Assembly: GCA_963704975.1 (NCBI GenBank) | Contig: CAVPIK010000031.1 | Span: 248,001 to 312,000 of the forward strand | Reading direction: 5' to 3' | DNA: 64,000 bases | Origin: JAGNDO01 sp963704975 | Lineage (GTDB): Bacteria; Chloroflexota; Anaerolineae; Caldilineales; Caldilineaceae | Shown here: piece by piece, positions 9,093 to 18,240 of the stretch | How the letters are laid out: every line of letters begins with the position of its first letter | How positions within the stretch are numbered: the stretch's first letter is position 1 | Notes under the pieces: generated by a model | Database searches by the model: none | What the model was told of the DNA's origin: nothing | The model's input: the letters and a program-made list of their open reading frames with translations, nothing else | Program-made: the position numbers and the translations under genes

Positions 9093-10418
9093 TTATCGGT
9101 TCCCCAAAGTGACATCCAGCACCACCTTGTTCATCAAGTCGTGGAATTTCTCGGCCTCCTCCCAGATCATGCCGTGGCCGGACTCTTCAAAGAAGATCAA
9201 CTCTTTGTGGGGGGCGCTGACCAGGCTGAAGTATTCCTCCGGAACTTGTGCTGGGTTGTTCATGTCGTTGCGGCCCTGCACGATGTAGACGGGCAACTCG
9301 AAGACCGTGGCATCCTGGCGGAAGTCCATCTCTTGCAACTGGGGATAGACCTCGTTAAAGGTGTTCATCAGGCCGAGCAGGTAGTAGACCCGATCCAGCC
9401 AGCCATATTCGGGCTGTTTGAGCATCAACAGGAGGATGTCCCCGTCCTGGCGGAACGCTTCGTTCTTGATGTTGGGCACTTCGTACACGGCATACTCCCG
9501 CCCAAAGAGGGTTGAGTAGGGGCCGATGGGGCTTTTGCCAAAGTAGGGCGGCGGGCCTTGGCTTTCTAGGGTCTGCACAAAGCCGGTGTCCCCGGTCTGG
9601 CGGGAATGGTCCATCATCATGTCGTAGATGATCTGGTCGGTCTCCAGCACATCGACCATCTGGGCCGTGCCCACGTAGGCGTGGAAGAGGTCTGGGCGCT
9701 GTTGGGCTGCCTGCACGCCGATGATTGTGCCCCAGGAATGGCCGACCAGATAGATCTTTTCCTCGTCGAAACGGGTGCGCAGCATCTCTGTCAGTTCGAT
9801 AAGGTCCGCGGTGTATTGGTCAACGGTCAGGTCCGTCTTGGGGTTGAGGGAGGGATAGGACTTGCCGCAGCCCCGCTGTTCCCAGATCACCACCACGAAC
9901 TCTTTCTCCAATTCCCGATTGAAGCGCAGGACGCGTGCCGCCTCGCTGGCCCCCGGCCCGCCGGAGAGGAAGAGCAGAACCGGCTTGTCCACATCCTCGC
10001 CCCGCAGAATCAGCCATTGATCCACCCCGCCCAGGCGCACCTTTTCCATAGAAGCGATGCTGTTGGGCAAGGGCGCACCGTCCGCGCCCAGGATGGCGGG
10101 GGTGTGGGCCATCCACTGGGAGGCGGCCACAATCACCACGAGCAGAACGAGAACGACGACGGCGAAGATCATTTGACCTCTCAATCTCTGAGTCCAGGCT
10201 GGCCGGTTTTTGGCGAAGACCAGGGCGAACAGGGTGACGACGGCATAGAGGAGGGTGCCCGCCAGCAGCAGGAGCAGAACGCCCAGGGCAATCAACTCTG
10301 CCTGGCCGGCGGCGGCTGGGCCAATCCATCTGCGCAAGCCGAGAAGATAGATGACCAATAGGGTTACGACTGACAACAGTCCTAAGGTTTTGGGTTTGAA
10401 CAAAACGTTCGCTTTCAT
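9093..10418 (-). CDS. Membrane-anchored alpha/beta hydrolase (proline iminopeptidase-like)
   Basis: The first 115 residues hold about four hydrophobic helices (LGLLSVVTLLVIYLLGL, LIALGVLLLLLAGTLLYAVV, MIFAVVVLVLLVVIVAAS). A secreted-side alpha/beta hydrolase domain follows. It has the oxyanion element LFLSGGPG (HGGPG-like), the nucleophile elbow GHSWG, an acid in VQGRNDMN and the histidine in ESGHGM, so the triad appears complete. GGPG together with WEQRGCGKS places it near prolyl aminopeptidase-type S33 hydrolases. ATG 10418 has an AAGGAAG site. It is the last gene of a five-gene minus-strand operon (12278 to 9093) with small and membrane proteins of unknown function. Intact, 441 residues. 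Confidence 0.85.
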   Translation of the reverse strand: MKANVLFKPKTLGLLSVVTLLVIYLLGLRRWIGPAAAGQAELIALGVLLLLLAGTLLYAVVTLFALVFAKNRPAWTQRLRGQMIFAVVVLVLLVVIVAASQWMAHTPAILGADGAPLPNSIASMEKVRLGGVDQWLILRGEDVDKPVLLFLSGGPGASEAARVLRFNRELEKEFVVVIWEQRGCGKSYPSLNPKTDLTVDQYTADLIELTEMLRTRFDEEKIYLVGHSWGTIIGVQAAQQRPDLFHAYVGTAQMVDVLETDQIIYDMMMDHSRQTGDTGFVQTLESQGPPPYFGKSPIGPYSTLFGREYAVYEVPNIKNEAFRQDGDILLLMLKQPEYGWLDRVYYLLGLMNTFNEVYPQLQEMDFRQDATVFELPVYIVQGRNDMNNPAQVPEEYFSLVSAPHKELIFFEESGHGMIWEEAEKFHDLMNKVVLDVTLGNR

Positions 10419-10508
10419 GATGGCTTCCTTTGCAAGATGGATTGTTCGATTCCATTGACGTGGTCCGGCTGATAGCCCAGCCGACCGCGTGTCGAGTGCG
10501 TTCATGTT

Positions 10509-10850
10509 TCACCCCTCCGTTTGGAAGATCTGTTCCAGGCGCAGGACACGGGTCACCAGAGATGAGTGTCGGGCCGTCAATTGCCCGGCCCCCACCAGCA
10601 GAATGCCGATACTGCCCAGCATCGTGGTCGTCAGCACGCCGATAATCTGGGCAGCAGAGAGCATCCAGGCCAGGAGCACATCGGCCAAAGGCCCTAGGGT
10701 CATGCGCAGAAGAAAGGCGCTGCTTTCTATAGCCGTGTCCAGGTTGAATACGCCGACCAGCAGGACCAGGGCCAGAAGAAAAGCGATGGCGGCCAAGGTG
10801 TACAGCACAATCGTGATGGCGGCGGATCCGCCGGAAGATTGGGTTTTCAT
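10509..10850 (-). CDS. Small membrane protein of unknown function
   Basis: A protein of 113 residues, MKTQSSGGSAA at the start, with three hydrophobic stretches (AITIVLYTLAAIAFLLALVLLVGVF, LLRMTLGPLADVLLAWMLSAAQIIGVL, MLGSIGILLVGAGQL). Its ATG overlaps the TGA of the upstream gene in an ATGA arrangement (10847-10850), which predicts translational coupling and probably a complex with that neighbour. No recognised domain. Confidence 0.7.
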   Translation of the reverse strand: MKTQSSGGSAAITIVLYTLAAIAFLLALVLLVGVFNLDTAIESSAFLLRMTLGPLADVLLAWMLSAAQIIGVLTTTMLGSIGILLVGAGQLTARHSSLVTRVLRLEQIFQTEG

Positions 10851-11752
10851 CGGACCATAGTCTCCTTGTGTGTGGATTCGGAAATGTTTTTTAGCAGAAT
10901 GCCGGTCATGATCAGGTTGATCAGGGCAATGGCTGGGAAGACCCCCAACTCTACCGGGCTGACGGCTACGCCCATCCGCAGCATGTTCAACCCCATCAGG
11001 CTGACGGCCAATCCCAGGGTCAAGAATTTGAAGAGAGAAACCGAGGCCAGCAGATATCCCCAAGCGCTGCCCCGCAAGAGCAATACCCCGGACACGAAAC
11101 AGAGGGGCACGATTACGGCCAGATCCATGGCTTGAATGAACAAGCTGGTCACATTCTCCAGGGCCGCGGGCTGACCGCCGGACCAGGTGCTGGCGATGCG
11201 ACCCAGCCAGGCCAGGAGCAGGAAGGCGCCGACCCCGAAGAGCAGCCTGGCGATCCCCCGCCGGGGCAGGGTGGGGGAGAAGTGTTCGGGCAGGCTGGCC
11301 AGGTCAATGCCCAGGATACTCAGCACAAAGGCATACAGGCTGAGTCCAAAGAGGGCCACATAGACCAGGAAAAGCTGGTTGTAGGCTGCACCAAAACACA
11401 TGGTGATGTAGGTGTAGAGCACAAAGCCCACCGTCCCGGTCAGCAGCAGCCGCCCCCGCAGAGATCCCCGCAACGTCATGCGCAAGGCCACCATCAGCAA
11501 GGGCACGCCCAGGAAAAGGGTCACCAGATCGTTGGCCTGCATCTGGGCCGCGGAACTGACCGTGTCCCAATAGTAGAGGCCCCTGGCGTTGATGGTCACC
11601 ACCTCGCCCCGGAAGTTGGTCAGGGTGAAGGGGACGCCCTCTCCCGGCCAGAGACCGACCAAGGCGGCCACCAAAGCCAGCAAAGCGATGGGCGGCACCA
11701 GCCACTTCAATATGCTGTCGAATTTCGTCGTTTTTTTCTGGACACTGTTCAT
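10847..11752 (-). CDS. Polytopic membrane protein of unknown function
   Basis: The protein has 301 residues, starting MNSVQKKTTKFDS behind a clear AAGGAGG site (start 11752). About eight hydrophobic helices are visible, with one larger extracytoplasmic loop after the first helix (GEGVPFTLTNFRGEVVTINARGLYYWDTV). No motif of a known transporter or enzyme is evident. The gene overlaps the following small membrane protein by four bases. It sits in an operon with two small soluble proteins upstream and an alpha/beta hydrolase downstream, so the products may form a membrane-associated unit. The function is unknown. Confidence 0.75.
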   Translation of the reverse strand: MNSVQKKTTKFDSILKWLVPPIALLALVAALVGLWPGEGVPFTLTNFRGEVVTINARGLYYWDTVSSAAQMQANDLVTLFLGVPLLMVALRMTLRGSLRGRLLLTGTVGFVLYTYITMCFGAAYNQLFLVYVALFGLSLYAFVLSILGIDLASLPEHFSPTLPRRGIARLLFGVGAFLLLAWLGRIASTWSGGQPAALENVTSLFIQAMDLAVIVPLCFVSGVLLLRGSAWGYLLASVSLFKFLTLGLAVSLMGLNMLRMGVAVSPVELGVFPAIALINLIMTGILLKNISESTHKETMVR

Positions 11753-11781
11753 GGTTCCTCCTTCGAACGTGGGCTTTTCGG

Positions 11782-12009
11782 TCAAGAAGTCGTGACTGCC
11801 AGAATTGTGCAGCCCAGGTTGTGCAGGGTGCGGATCAGGCCGATGATCCCGGATTGATCCGTGCGGATATTGGCCAACTGGGTCGTCTCCCCCTCGTCCA
11901 TGCGCAGGGTGCCCGCGGGGCAGAAGGCATTCACAAAGTCCTCATCCATCTGCCCGCTGAGCCGGATCTGGTAGACCCGCATGTCCTTGGATGCGTTATC
12001 GTTGTTCAT
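11782..12009 (-). CDS. Small soluble protein of unknown function
   Basis: A protein of 75 residues, starting MNNDNASKDMRVYQIRLSGQ with an AGAGGAG site. The body alternates beta-like and helical stretches, with a terminal pattern RTDQSGIIGLIRTLHNLGCTILAV. Small proteins with this shape occur next to membrane proteins in Actinobacteria and Chloroflexota, but I know no function for them. It is the second gene of the operon. Longer in-frame starts run through an intergenic repeat and are rejected. Confidence 0.7.
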   Translation of the reverse strand: MNNDNASKDMRVYQIRLSGQMDEDFVNAFCPAGTLRMDEGETTQLANIRTDQSGIIGLIRTLHNLGCTILAVTTS

Positions 12010-12024
12010 GAGTAGCTCCTCTTT

Positions 12025-12070
12025 GGGATTGGGGATTTGGGGATTGCAATCCCCAATCCCCAAATCCCCA
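12025..12070. repeat. Intergenic inverted GGGGATT word repeat
   Basis: GGGGATTTGGGGATTG meets its complement CAATCCCCAATCCCC at a central GC, a near-perfect hairpin between two operon genes. Same word as 31811-32008. Confidence 0.8.
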
Positions 12071-12071
12071 T

Positions 12072-12278
12072 CTACGCAGACGTCTCTCGCAGGGAGCGCC
12101 GGGTTGCCGTTCGGTTTTGACCCCACAGGCCGCCCACGCGCTGGTGGATGGCCGCCCACAGCAGCTTGAGCCGAGAAGGTCGCCGAGGCAGCTCGTGGAC
12201 CTGGCGGTCATGGTCCGCCTCGGCCAACAGTTGGCGGTGGCGCATCATGATCAGTTGATAATCAAGTCGGGTATCCAT
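12072..12278 (-). CDS. Small basic protein of unknown function
   Basis: A protein of 68 residues, first gene of the operon. MDTRLDYQLIMMRHRQLLAE starts seven bases after AAGGAG. An N-terminal amphipathic helix is followed by an arginine-rich segment (RQVHELPRRPSRLK) and a basic tail. It resembles short DNA- or membrane-associated helical proteins found with the preceding type in other bacteria; no function can be stated. The tail borders the GGGGATT repeat. Confidence 0.6.
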   Translation of the reverse strand: MDTRLDYQLIMMRHRQLLAEADHDRQVHELPRRPSRLKLLWAAIHQRVGGLWGQNRTATRRSLRETSA

Positions 12279-12354
12279 GTCAGTCTCCTTCAACTTTTCC
12301 TCATTCAGTGGCCCTCATTGTGTCGGGCCTTCGGGCTCAACTTTACACCCGGCC

Positions 12355-12388
12355 CAACAAAAACGGACCACATGATCATGTGGTCCGT
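12355..12388 (-). terminator. Intrinsic terminator (minus strand)
   Basis: A perfect 26-base palindrome at 12363-12388 (half site ACGGACCACATGA) is followed on the minus strand by TTTTTG. It lies 47 bases beyond the stop of the LuxR remnant. Confidence 0.8.
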
Positions 12389-12434
12389 CGGCGAAAAGAA
12401 TGTAGTTGTGGATGTGGGCGAGAATGTGGGGCCG

Positions 12435-12640
12435 CTACAACAGCCCGATCTCCTGGGCGCGCTGGACGGCCTGGGCCTGGCGGTTGACGCCCAGCTTGCC
12501 GTAGATGCCCTTGACATGGAGCAGACGCGCCAGGGCCAAGGCCGCCGCCGGATCCTGCATTCTCAACCAGCCCAGCCAGGCCAGATGCACCGGATCCTCG
12601 ACGGATGAACCATACCAAAAAAGTCGAACCTCTTCGCCCT
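12435..12640 (-). pseudogene. Remnant of a large LuxR/MalT-type regulator
   Basis: The last residues, VKGIYGKLGVNRQAQAVQRA and then QEIGLL, match the final helices of a LuxR-type helix-turn-helix. Just before them, LRMQDPAAALALARLLH looks like the TPR-like part of LAL/MalT regulators rather than the first half of the HTH. This suggests an internal deletion that joined the two regions. No ATPase domain or valid start remains. The intrinsic terminator downstream is intact, supporting a once-functional gene. The upstream boundary is uncertain. Confidence 0.5.
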
Positions 12641-12783
12641 TATCTGTTGAAGTGAGACGGCACACCCCCTCAAAAAAGTCATGTGTGCATATTGCGGGCT
12701 TGGTGTATAATAAGTTTCCGTGGTGTAAAAATCGATAGATGTTCAACATTTTGAGCATCACAAAAATGCAAAGGAGCATGTGA

Positions 12784-14162
12784 ATGAAGCTATTCAAGTT
12801 GTCTCTGATCTTGGTATTGGCGCTGGTCTTTGCCGCCTGTGCCGCCCCGCCCGCCCCGGCTGCTGAGGCCCCCGCCGCCGCCCCCGCTGTCGAAGCCCCC
12901 GCCGCCGAAGTGCCAGCCGAAGCCCCCGCCGAAGCTGAAGCCGTCACCCTGCGCTACTTCATGTGGGATCCCTCATTCGAAGAAGAAGAACAGCAGATGG
13001 TGGACAAGTTCATGGCCGCCAACCCCAATGTGACCGTGGAGTTCGAGACGATCGGCACGCCCGACTACTGGACCAAGCTGAGCGCGCTCTCCGCCGCGAT
13101 GACCTGCCCTGCGTCTTCAACATGAGCGCCGGCTTTGTCGATCAGTGGATCAGCGACGGTCTGCTGCTCGACATCCAGGACTATGTGGATCGCGGACATC
13201 ACGACAGCCCGATGACTACTATCACCGGCGTCTTTGATGTGGTGCGCAACAAGGCAACGGGCAACATGCACGCCTTCCCCTTTGCCTTTGTCGAGACCGT
13301 GCTCTTCTACAACAAGGACTGCCTTTGATGCCGCCGGGCTCGCCTATCCCGCCGAAGGCTGGACCTGGGACGACTTCCTGGCTGCCGCCCAGGCCCTGAC
13401 CATGGATGAGGGCGACGATGGCATTGTCGACCAGTACGGCTTCTGGTTCTATGGCCGCTATGCCCACATCGAATCTTGGGTCTATCAGAACAATGGCCGC
13501 CTCCTCAACGAGAACAAGACCCGCTTTGCGCGCAGACGACAATGCCGTGGAAGCCCTGGCCTTCCTGGATTCGCTGATCCACGAGTATGGTGTTGCGCCG
13601 GAGCCCAAGGAGATGGAGGGCATTCGCCAGCAGGATGTCTTCCCCCTGGGCATGGCGGCCATGTGGGTGGACGGCGCCTGGAATATCAACGGCAACCGGG
13701 AGACCATCGGCGACTCCTTCAAGTGGGGCATTGCCCCGATTCCCCGGGGCCCCAGGCCGACGGGCGATACGGCCTATGGCTGGCCGGACAGCATGGCTGT
13801 CGCCGCCACCTGCGACCACCCCGATCTGGCCTGGGACTTCATCAACTTCATGACCGGGCCGGAACGCACCATCGATCTGACCTTTGGCGGCAAGATTCCC
13901 ATCTACAAGCCCGTTGCCCTGTCCGACGAATTCCTGGAAGCCGACCAGCAGCCCGACAACAAGGGCTTCCTGCTGGAATGGGCCAACTACACCGGTCCCA
14001 CCACCTTCACGCCCGGTTGGGGTGAATGGCGCGGCTACACCGATGGCGCCGGCCTGGAAGGTCAGCTCGGCGACGTGCTTCAACGGCGTCACCGATCTGG
14101 ACACGGCCCTGATCAAGGTGACCGAATACGCCAACGGTGTGCTGGAACGCTTCTACCCCTAA
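12784..14162 (+). CDS. Carbohydrate ABC transporter substrate-binding lipoprotein (family 1), frameshifted
   Basis: The signal peptide MKLFKLSLILVLALVFAAC ends in a lipobox, so the mature protein is a membrane-anchored lipoprotein. An Ala/Pro-rich linker follows, then an SBP_bac_1 domain (TLRYFMWDPSFEEEEQQMVD, GWTWDDFLAAAQALT, VFPLGMAAMWVDGAWN, LAWDFINFMTGPE). The frame breaks near 13100, 13320, 13530 and 14080, and the four shifts spread evenly as expected for base-call errors. The product would be about 459 residues, normal for sugar-binding proteins of the MalE/UgpB class. Two MalF/MalG-type permease genes follow on the same strand. The substrate is unknown; a sugar is likely from the neighbours. 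Confidence 0.88.
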
Positions 14163-14255
14163 CTGTGACCGTACCGCGTAACCTGTACTAGTAATACCTC
14201 GAATGCAGGCCCTGGGCATTCCTCCCCAGGGCCGATTGCTCACAGGGAACCGCCC

Positions 14256-15132
14256 ATGCGCCACGGCAAACTGACTCCATATCTCTTTCTGCTGCCCACC
14301 ATTCTCGGGCTGATCATCTTTCGGTTCGGGCCGGTGGCCGTGGCCGTTCTGGCCAGCTTCACCCGCTGGAACATCCAGACGCCGCCCAAATTTCTGGGCC
14401 TTGGCAACTATCAGGAAGCCATTAGCTCCGACATCTTCTGGCTGGTGGCGACCAACACGCTCGTCTTTGCCCTGATCTTTGTGCCCGGGGTGATGATCCT
14501 CTCGCTGCTCATGGCCGTGATGGTCAACCAGAAACTGCCGGGCATCGCCTTCTTCCGGGGGCTCTACTTCATGCCCTATATCACGGCCATGGTGGCCGTG
14601 GCCATGGTCTGGAACTGGATCTTCGCCACCCGTTTTGGCATCCTGAACCACGTTCTGCGCACGGTCTTCGATATCAGCAATCCGCCGGCCTGGCTGGGCG
14701 ACAAGACCTGGGCGCTTGCCTGCCCTGGCCATCGTCGCCATCTGGAAGAGCGCCGGTTTCCAGATGCTGATCTTCCTGGCCGGGTTGCAGGGCATCCCCG
14801 GCAGTCTGTACGAGGCCGCCTCCATTGACGGGGCCGGCAAGCGTGACCAATTCTTCAAGATCACCCTGCCGTTGCTCTCGCCCGTGACCTTCTTTGTCTT
14901 CATCATCACCCTGATCGACGCCTTCAAGACCTTTGATGTCACCTACGCCATGACCCAGGGCGGGCCCAACAACGCCTCGACCACCCTGGCCTACTTCATC
15001 TATCAGAACGCCTTCACCTACGGCCGCATGGGCTACGCCTCTGCCCTGGCCATGCTGCTGCTTATCTTGGTGGTGGCAACCACCCTGGTCTCCTTCAAGC
15101 TGAAAGACCGCTTGGTGGACTATGCCCTGTAG
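14256..15132 (+). CDS. Carbohydrate ABC transporter permease, MalF/UgpA type, frameshifted
   Basis: Inner-membrane permease with six helices, starting MRHGKLTPYLFLLPTILGL. The ABC-contact EAA loop EAASIDGAGKRDQFFKITLP lies at about residues 188-207. A frameshift near 14712 splits it after GDKTWALA; the second part begins LAIVAIWKSAGFQ. About 292 residues, normal for the family. It sits between the binding protein and the second permease. No ATPase gene is present here, as is common for CUT1 importers that share an MsiK/MalK-type ATPase encoded elsewhere. Confidence 0.9.
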
Positions 15133-15143
15133 GAAATCTCGCC

Positions 15144-16013
15144 ATGACTCATCGCAGCAGGACACACCCTGACAAGTTGCCGCCGTCGCGTTGCAGAGCA
15201 CCTTTTCCTATCTGCTGCTGATCGTCTTCGCCTTCACCACGGTCTTTCCCTTTATCTGGATGGTGATCACCACCTTCAAGTCCCGGGGGGCCATCTTCTC
15301 CCTGCCGCCGGAACTGTGGCCTGATCTGCTCTTCAAAGAGGGCATGTTCGACTCCTACATCCAGGTGTTGACCAAATACAATTTCCTGCGCTATACGGCC
15401 AACAGCGGCTTTGTGGCCGGGATGTCGGCCATCGGCCAGTTGATCACCGCCTCCCTGGCCGGGTTCGCCTTTGCGCGCATGAAGTTCCGGGGCAGCGCTG
15501 TGCTCTTCGCCCTCCTGCTCTCCACCACCATGATCCCGGTGGAGGTGATCATCATCCCCGAATTCCTGCTCATGGCCAAGCTGGGCTGGCTGGATACCTA
15601 TTTGCCCCTGATCGTGCCCTCCTTCCTGGTCGGCAGCTTTGGCACCTTCATGCTGCGGGAATTCTTCGCCAGCATCCCGGACGAACTGGTGGAAGCCGCG
15701 GTGCTGGATGGCGCGTCAACCTTCAGCATCTACACCAACATCTTTCTGCCCCTCTCCATCCCCGCCCTCACCACTCTCTTTCTGATCGGCTTTATCCACA
15801 ACTGGAACGAACTGCTGCGGCCCGTGCTCTATATCTCCAGCGCCAAGTTGCGCACCGTCACCATCGGCCTCACCACCTTCCAGGGTGAATTTGGCGCCCA
15901 GTGGAATCTGCTTGCTTTCGGGCGCGGTGATCTCCATTCTGCCCCTGCTGATCGTCTACATCTTCGCCCAGCGCTACATCGTCGAAGGCATCGCCACGAC
16001 TGGATTGAAATAG
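15144..16013 (+). CDS. Carbohydrate ABC transporter permease, MalG/UgpE type, frameshifted
   Basis: Second permease of the importer. The hydrophobic core starts with STFSYLLLIVFAFTTVFPFI. The EAA loop is EAAVLDGASTFSIYTNIFLP, and FIHNWNELLRPVLYI follows. The likely start at ATG 15144 is separated from this core by a one-base shift near 15185. A second shift near 15925 moves the last 30 residues (VISILPLLIVYIFAQRYIVE) to another frame, ending at TAG 16013. The length is about 289 residues. It forms a heterodimer with the preceding permease. Confidence 0.87.
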
Positions 16014-16052
16014 AGGATTGAGATAGAGGATTGAGATAGAGATAGAGGGGAA
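16010..16052. repeat. Short tandem word repeat
   Basis: Three to four units of ATAGAGGATTGAG, degenerating to ATAGAG, start at the permease stop codon and run to the next ribosome binding region. Confidence 0.7.
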
Positions 16053-16058
16053 ACTAAC

Positions 16059-18240
16059 ATGAAAGCGTTGATATTGGCCGCAGGCTCCCGCGCAGACAAG
16101 GCGAACACGCCCTGGCTGCTGGAAAACCTGGGTGACCAGCCGATCATTCAATACGTGGTGGATCTGGCCCGGCATGTTGTGGCCGACGGCGAGATCTACA
16201 TCGTGATCGGCAAAGAAGACGGGGAGGTGCGCCGTCATTTGGATCGTGCTTTTCCCGGCAATGTCTTCCATTTTATCGTCCAAGCGGAGCAACTGGGCAC
16301 GGGCCATGCCGTGTGGCAGGCCCAGCCCGCCCTGGCCGACCACACGGGCAGCCTGTTGATCCTGTACGGGGACACGCCCCTCTTCCGCCGTTCATCCATT
16401 CGGGGCCTGATCAATCGGCATCGGCTCAAGGACGCCGCCCTGACCCTCCTGACCGCGGTCTTTGCCAGCGACCTGCCCTACCATCGCATCCTGCGCCGGG
16501 CGGATGGCCGTATCAGGGACGTGATTGAGGCGGTGCGGGCCGGGCCAGGCGCCGGTGAGGCGGACGAGCTAAATATCGGCGCGTATGTGGTCGAGTCCGC
16601 CCGCCTGTGGCCTGCCCTGGCCCAAGTATTGACCGAGAGCCAGACCGACGTGATCCCCTTCACCGCCTGCGTCCGCCACCTTTTGCAGGATGGATGCCCC
16701 GTGGCCAGCTATCAAGTGCTGGATCAGGATGAGGCCCAGGGCATCAACACCCCCCAAGACCTGGTCCAGGCAACCGTCATCCTCAAGAAACGCCAACTGC
16801 GCCCCCGCCTCGTCGAAGAAAACAGCATCATCCGCTTTGGCACGGGCGGCTGGCGGGCGTTGATCGGTGAGGGGTTCACCCTGGGCAATGTGCGGCGTCT
16901 GTGCCAGGCCCTGGCCAACGACATCACCCGCCAGGGCCGGGAGACGGACGGCGTGCTGGTCGGCTACGACCGCCGTTTTCTGGGCGATGTGGCCGCCCAG
17001 GCCGCCGCGGAAGTCTTCGCCGGCAACAACATCAGCGTGGAACTCCTGGCCGAGGACGTGCCCACCCCTCTGGTCACCTACATGACGGCCAAGAAGAACT
17101 TTGCCTATGGGCTGATCTTCACGGCCAGCCACAACCCGCCCCAGTGGAACGGGCTGAAAGTCTTCGCCAGCGATGGCTCCCTGCCCCTGGACGAGCAAAC
17201 CCGCCAGATCGAAGATGAAGCCAACGGGCTCGACACCACAGAGGTGATCAAAGTCGAACTGGACACGGCCCAGCAGAGCGGCAGGGTCCAGGTGGTCGAC
17301 TATACCAACGCCTACGTCGATGCCGTGGAAGCCCTGATCGACATGCAGGCCATCCGCGAGGCCGGGCTGAACGTGATCCTCGACCCCATGTACGGCGTGG
17401 GGCGCATCACCTTGCAGACCATCCTCACCGAAGCCCGCTGCCGGGTGACCACCATCCACGAGCGCCACGATCCCCTCTTCGGCGGACGCTCCCCCGCCCC
17501 GGATCTCAAGGCCCTGACCAGCCTCATCGCCACCGTGCGCGAAGGGGGCTACGATCTCGGCCTGGCCATGGACGGCGACGCCGACCGCATCGCCATTGTG
17601 GACGCCAACGGCACCTTCATTTCCACCAACGAATTGCTGCTCCTTCTCTACTTCTATCTCCACCAAGTGCGGGGCGACCGGGGCGGCGTTGCCCGCAATC
17701 TGGCCACCACCCACCTGCTGGATCGTCTGGCCGCCCACTTTGGCGAACCCAGCTACGAGACCCCGGTCGGCTTCAAACACCTGGCCGCCGCCATGAAGGA
17801 TCACGACGTGCTCCTGGCCGGCGAGAGCAGCGGCGGTCTCAGCATCCGGGGCCACATTCTGGGCAAGGATGGCATCTTCGCCTGCGCCTTGGTGGTGGAG
17901 ATGTTGGCCCGCACCCAACGCAGCGTGGCCGACATGCTGGACGAAATCTACGCCATCACCGGGCGGCTGGTCAGCGAAGAACTGCAACCTGCCCGCCACC
18001 CCGGACATGAAGGTGCACGTGCCCCGCAAGCTGGACGCCGCCCACCCGGACACCGTGGCCGGCTATCCGGTCGTGCGTGTCTCCACCCTGGACGGCTACA
18101 AATTCTACCTCGAAAACGACAACTGGCTGTTGCTGCGCTTTTCGGGCACGGAACCCCTGCTCCGCATCTTCGTCGAAGCAGACACAGACCAAAAAGTGAG
18201 CGAAATCCTGGCATGGGCACAACAAATTATTCAGATCTAG
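16059..18240 (+). CDS. Fusion of a GlmU-like nucleotidyltransferase domain and a phosphohexomutase, frameshifted near the end
   Basis: Residues 1-245 resemble the pyrophosphorylase half of GlmU (LILAAGS, QAEQLGTGHAVWQAQ, LLILYGDTPLF). Residues 250-727 are an alpha-D-phosphohexomutase with the catalytic serine loop TASHNPPQWNG near 356, the metal loop DGDADR near 505, the sugar loop GESSGG near 588 and the phosphate loop RFSGTEPLLR near 693. Such a fusion would move phosphate from C6 to C1 and then make a nucleotide sugar. The nucleotide-binding loop normally reads GxGTRM; here it is AAGSRADKANTPWLL, so activity of the first domain is uncertain. A one-base shift lies near 17985. The gene follows a sugar importer and overlaps the next gene by 28 bases. 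Confidence 0.85.
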
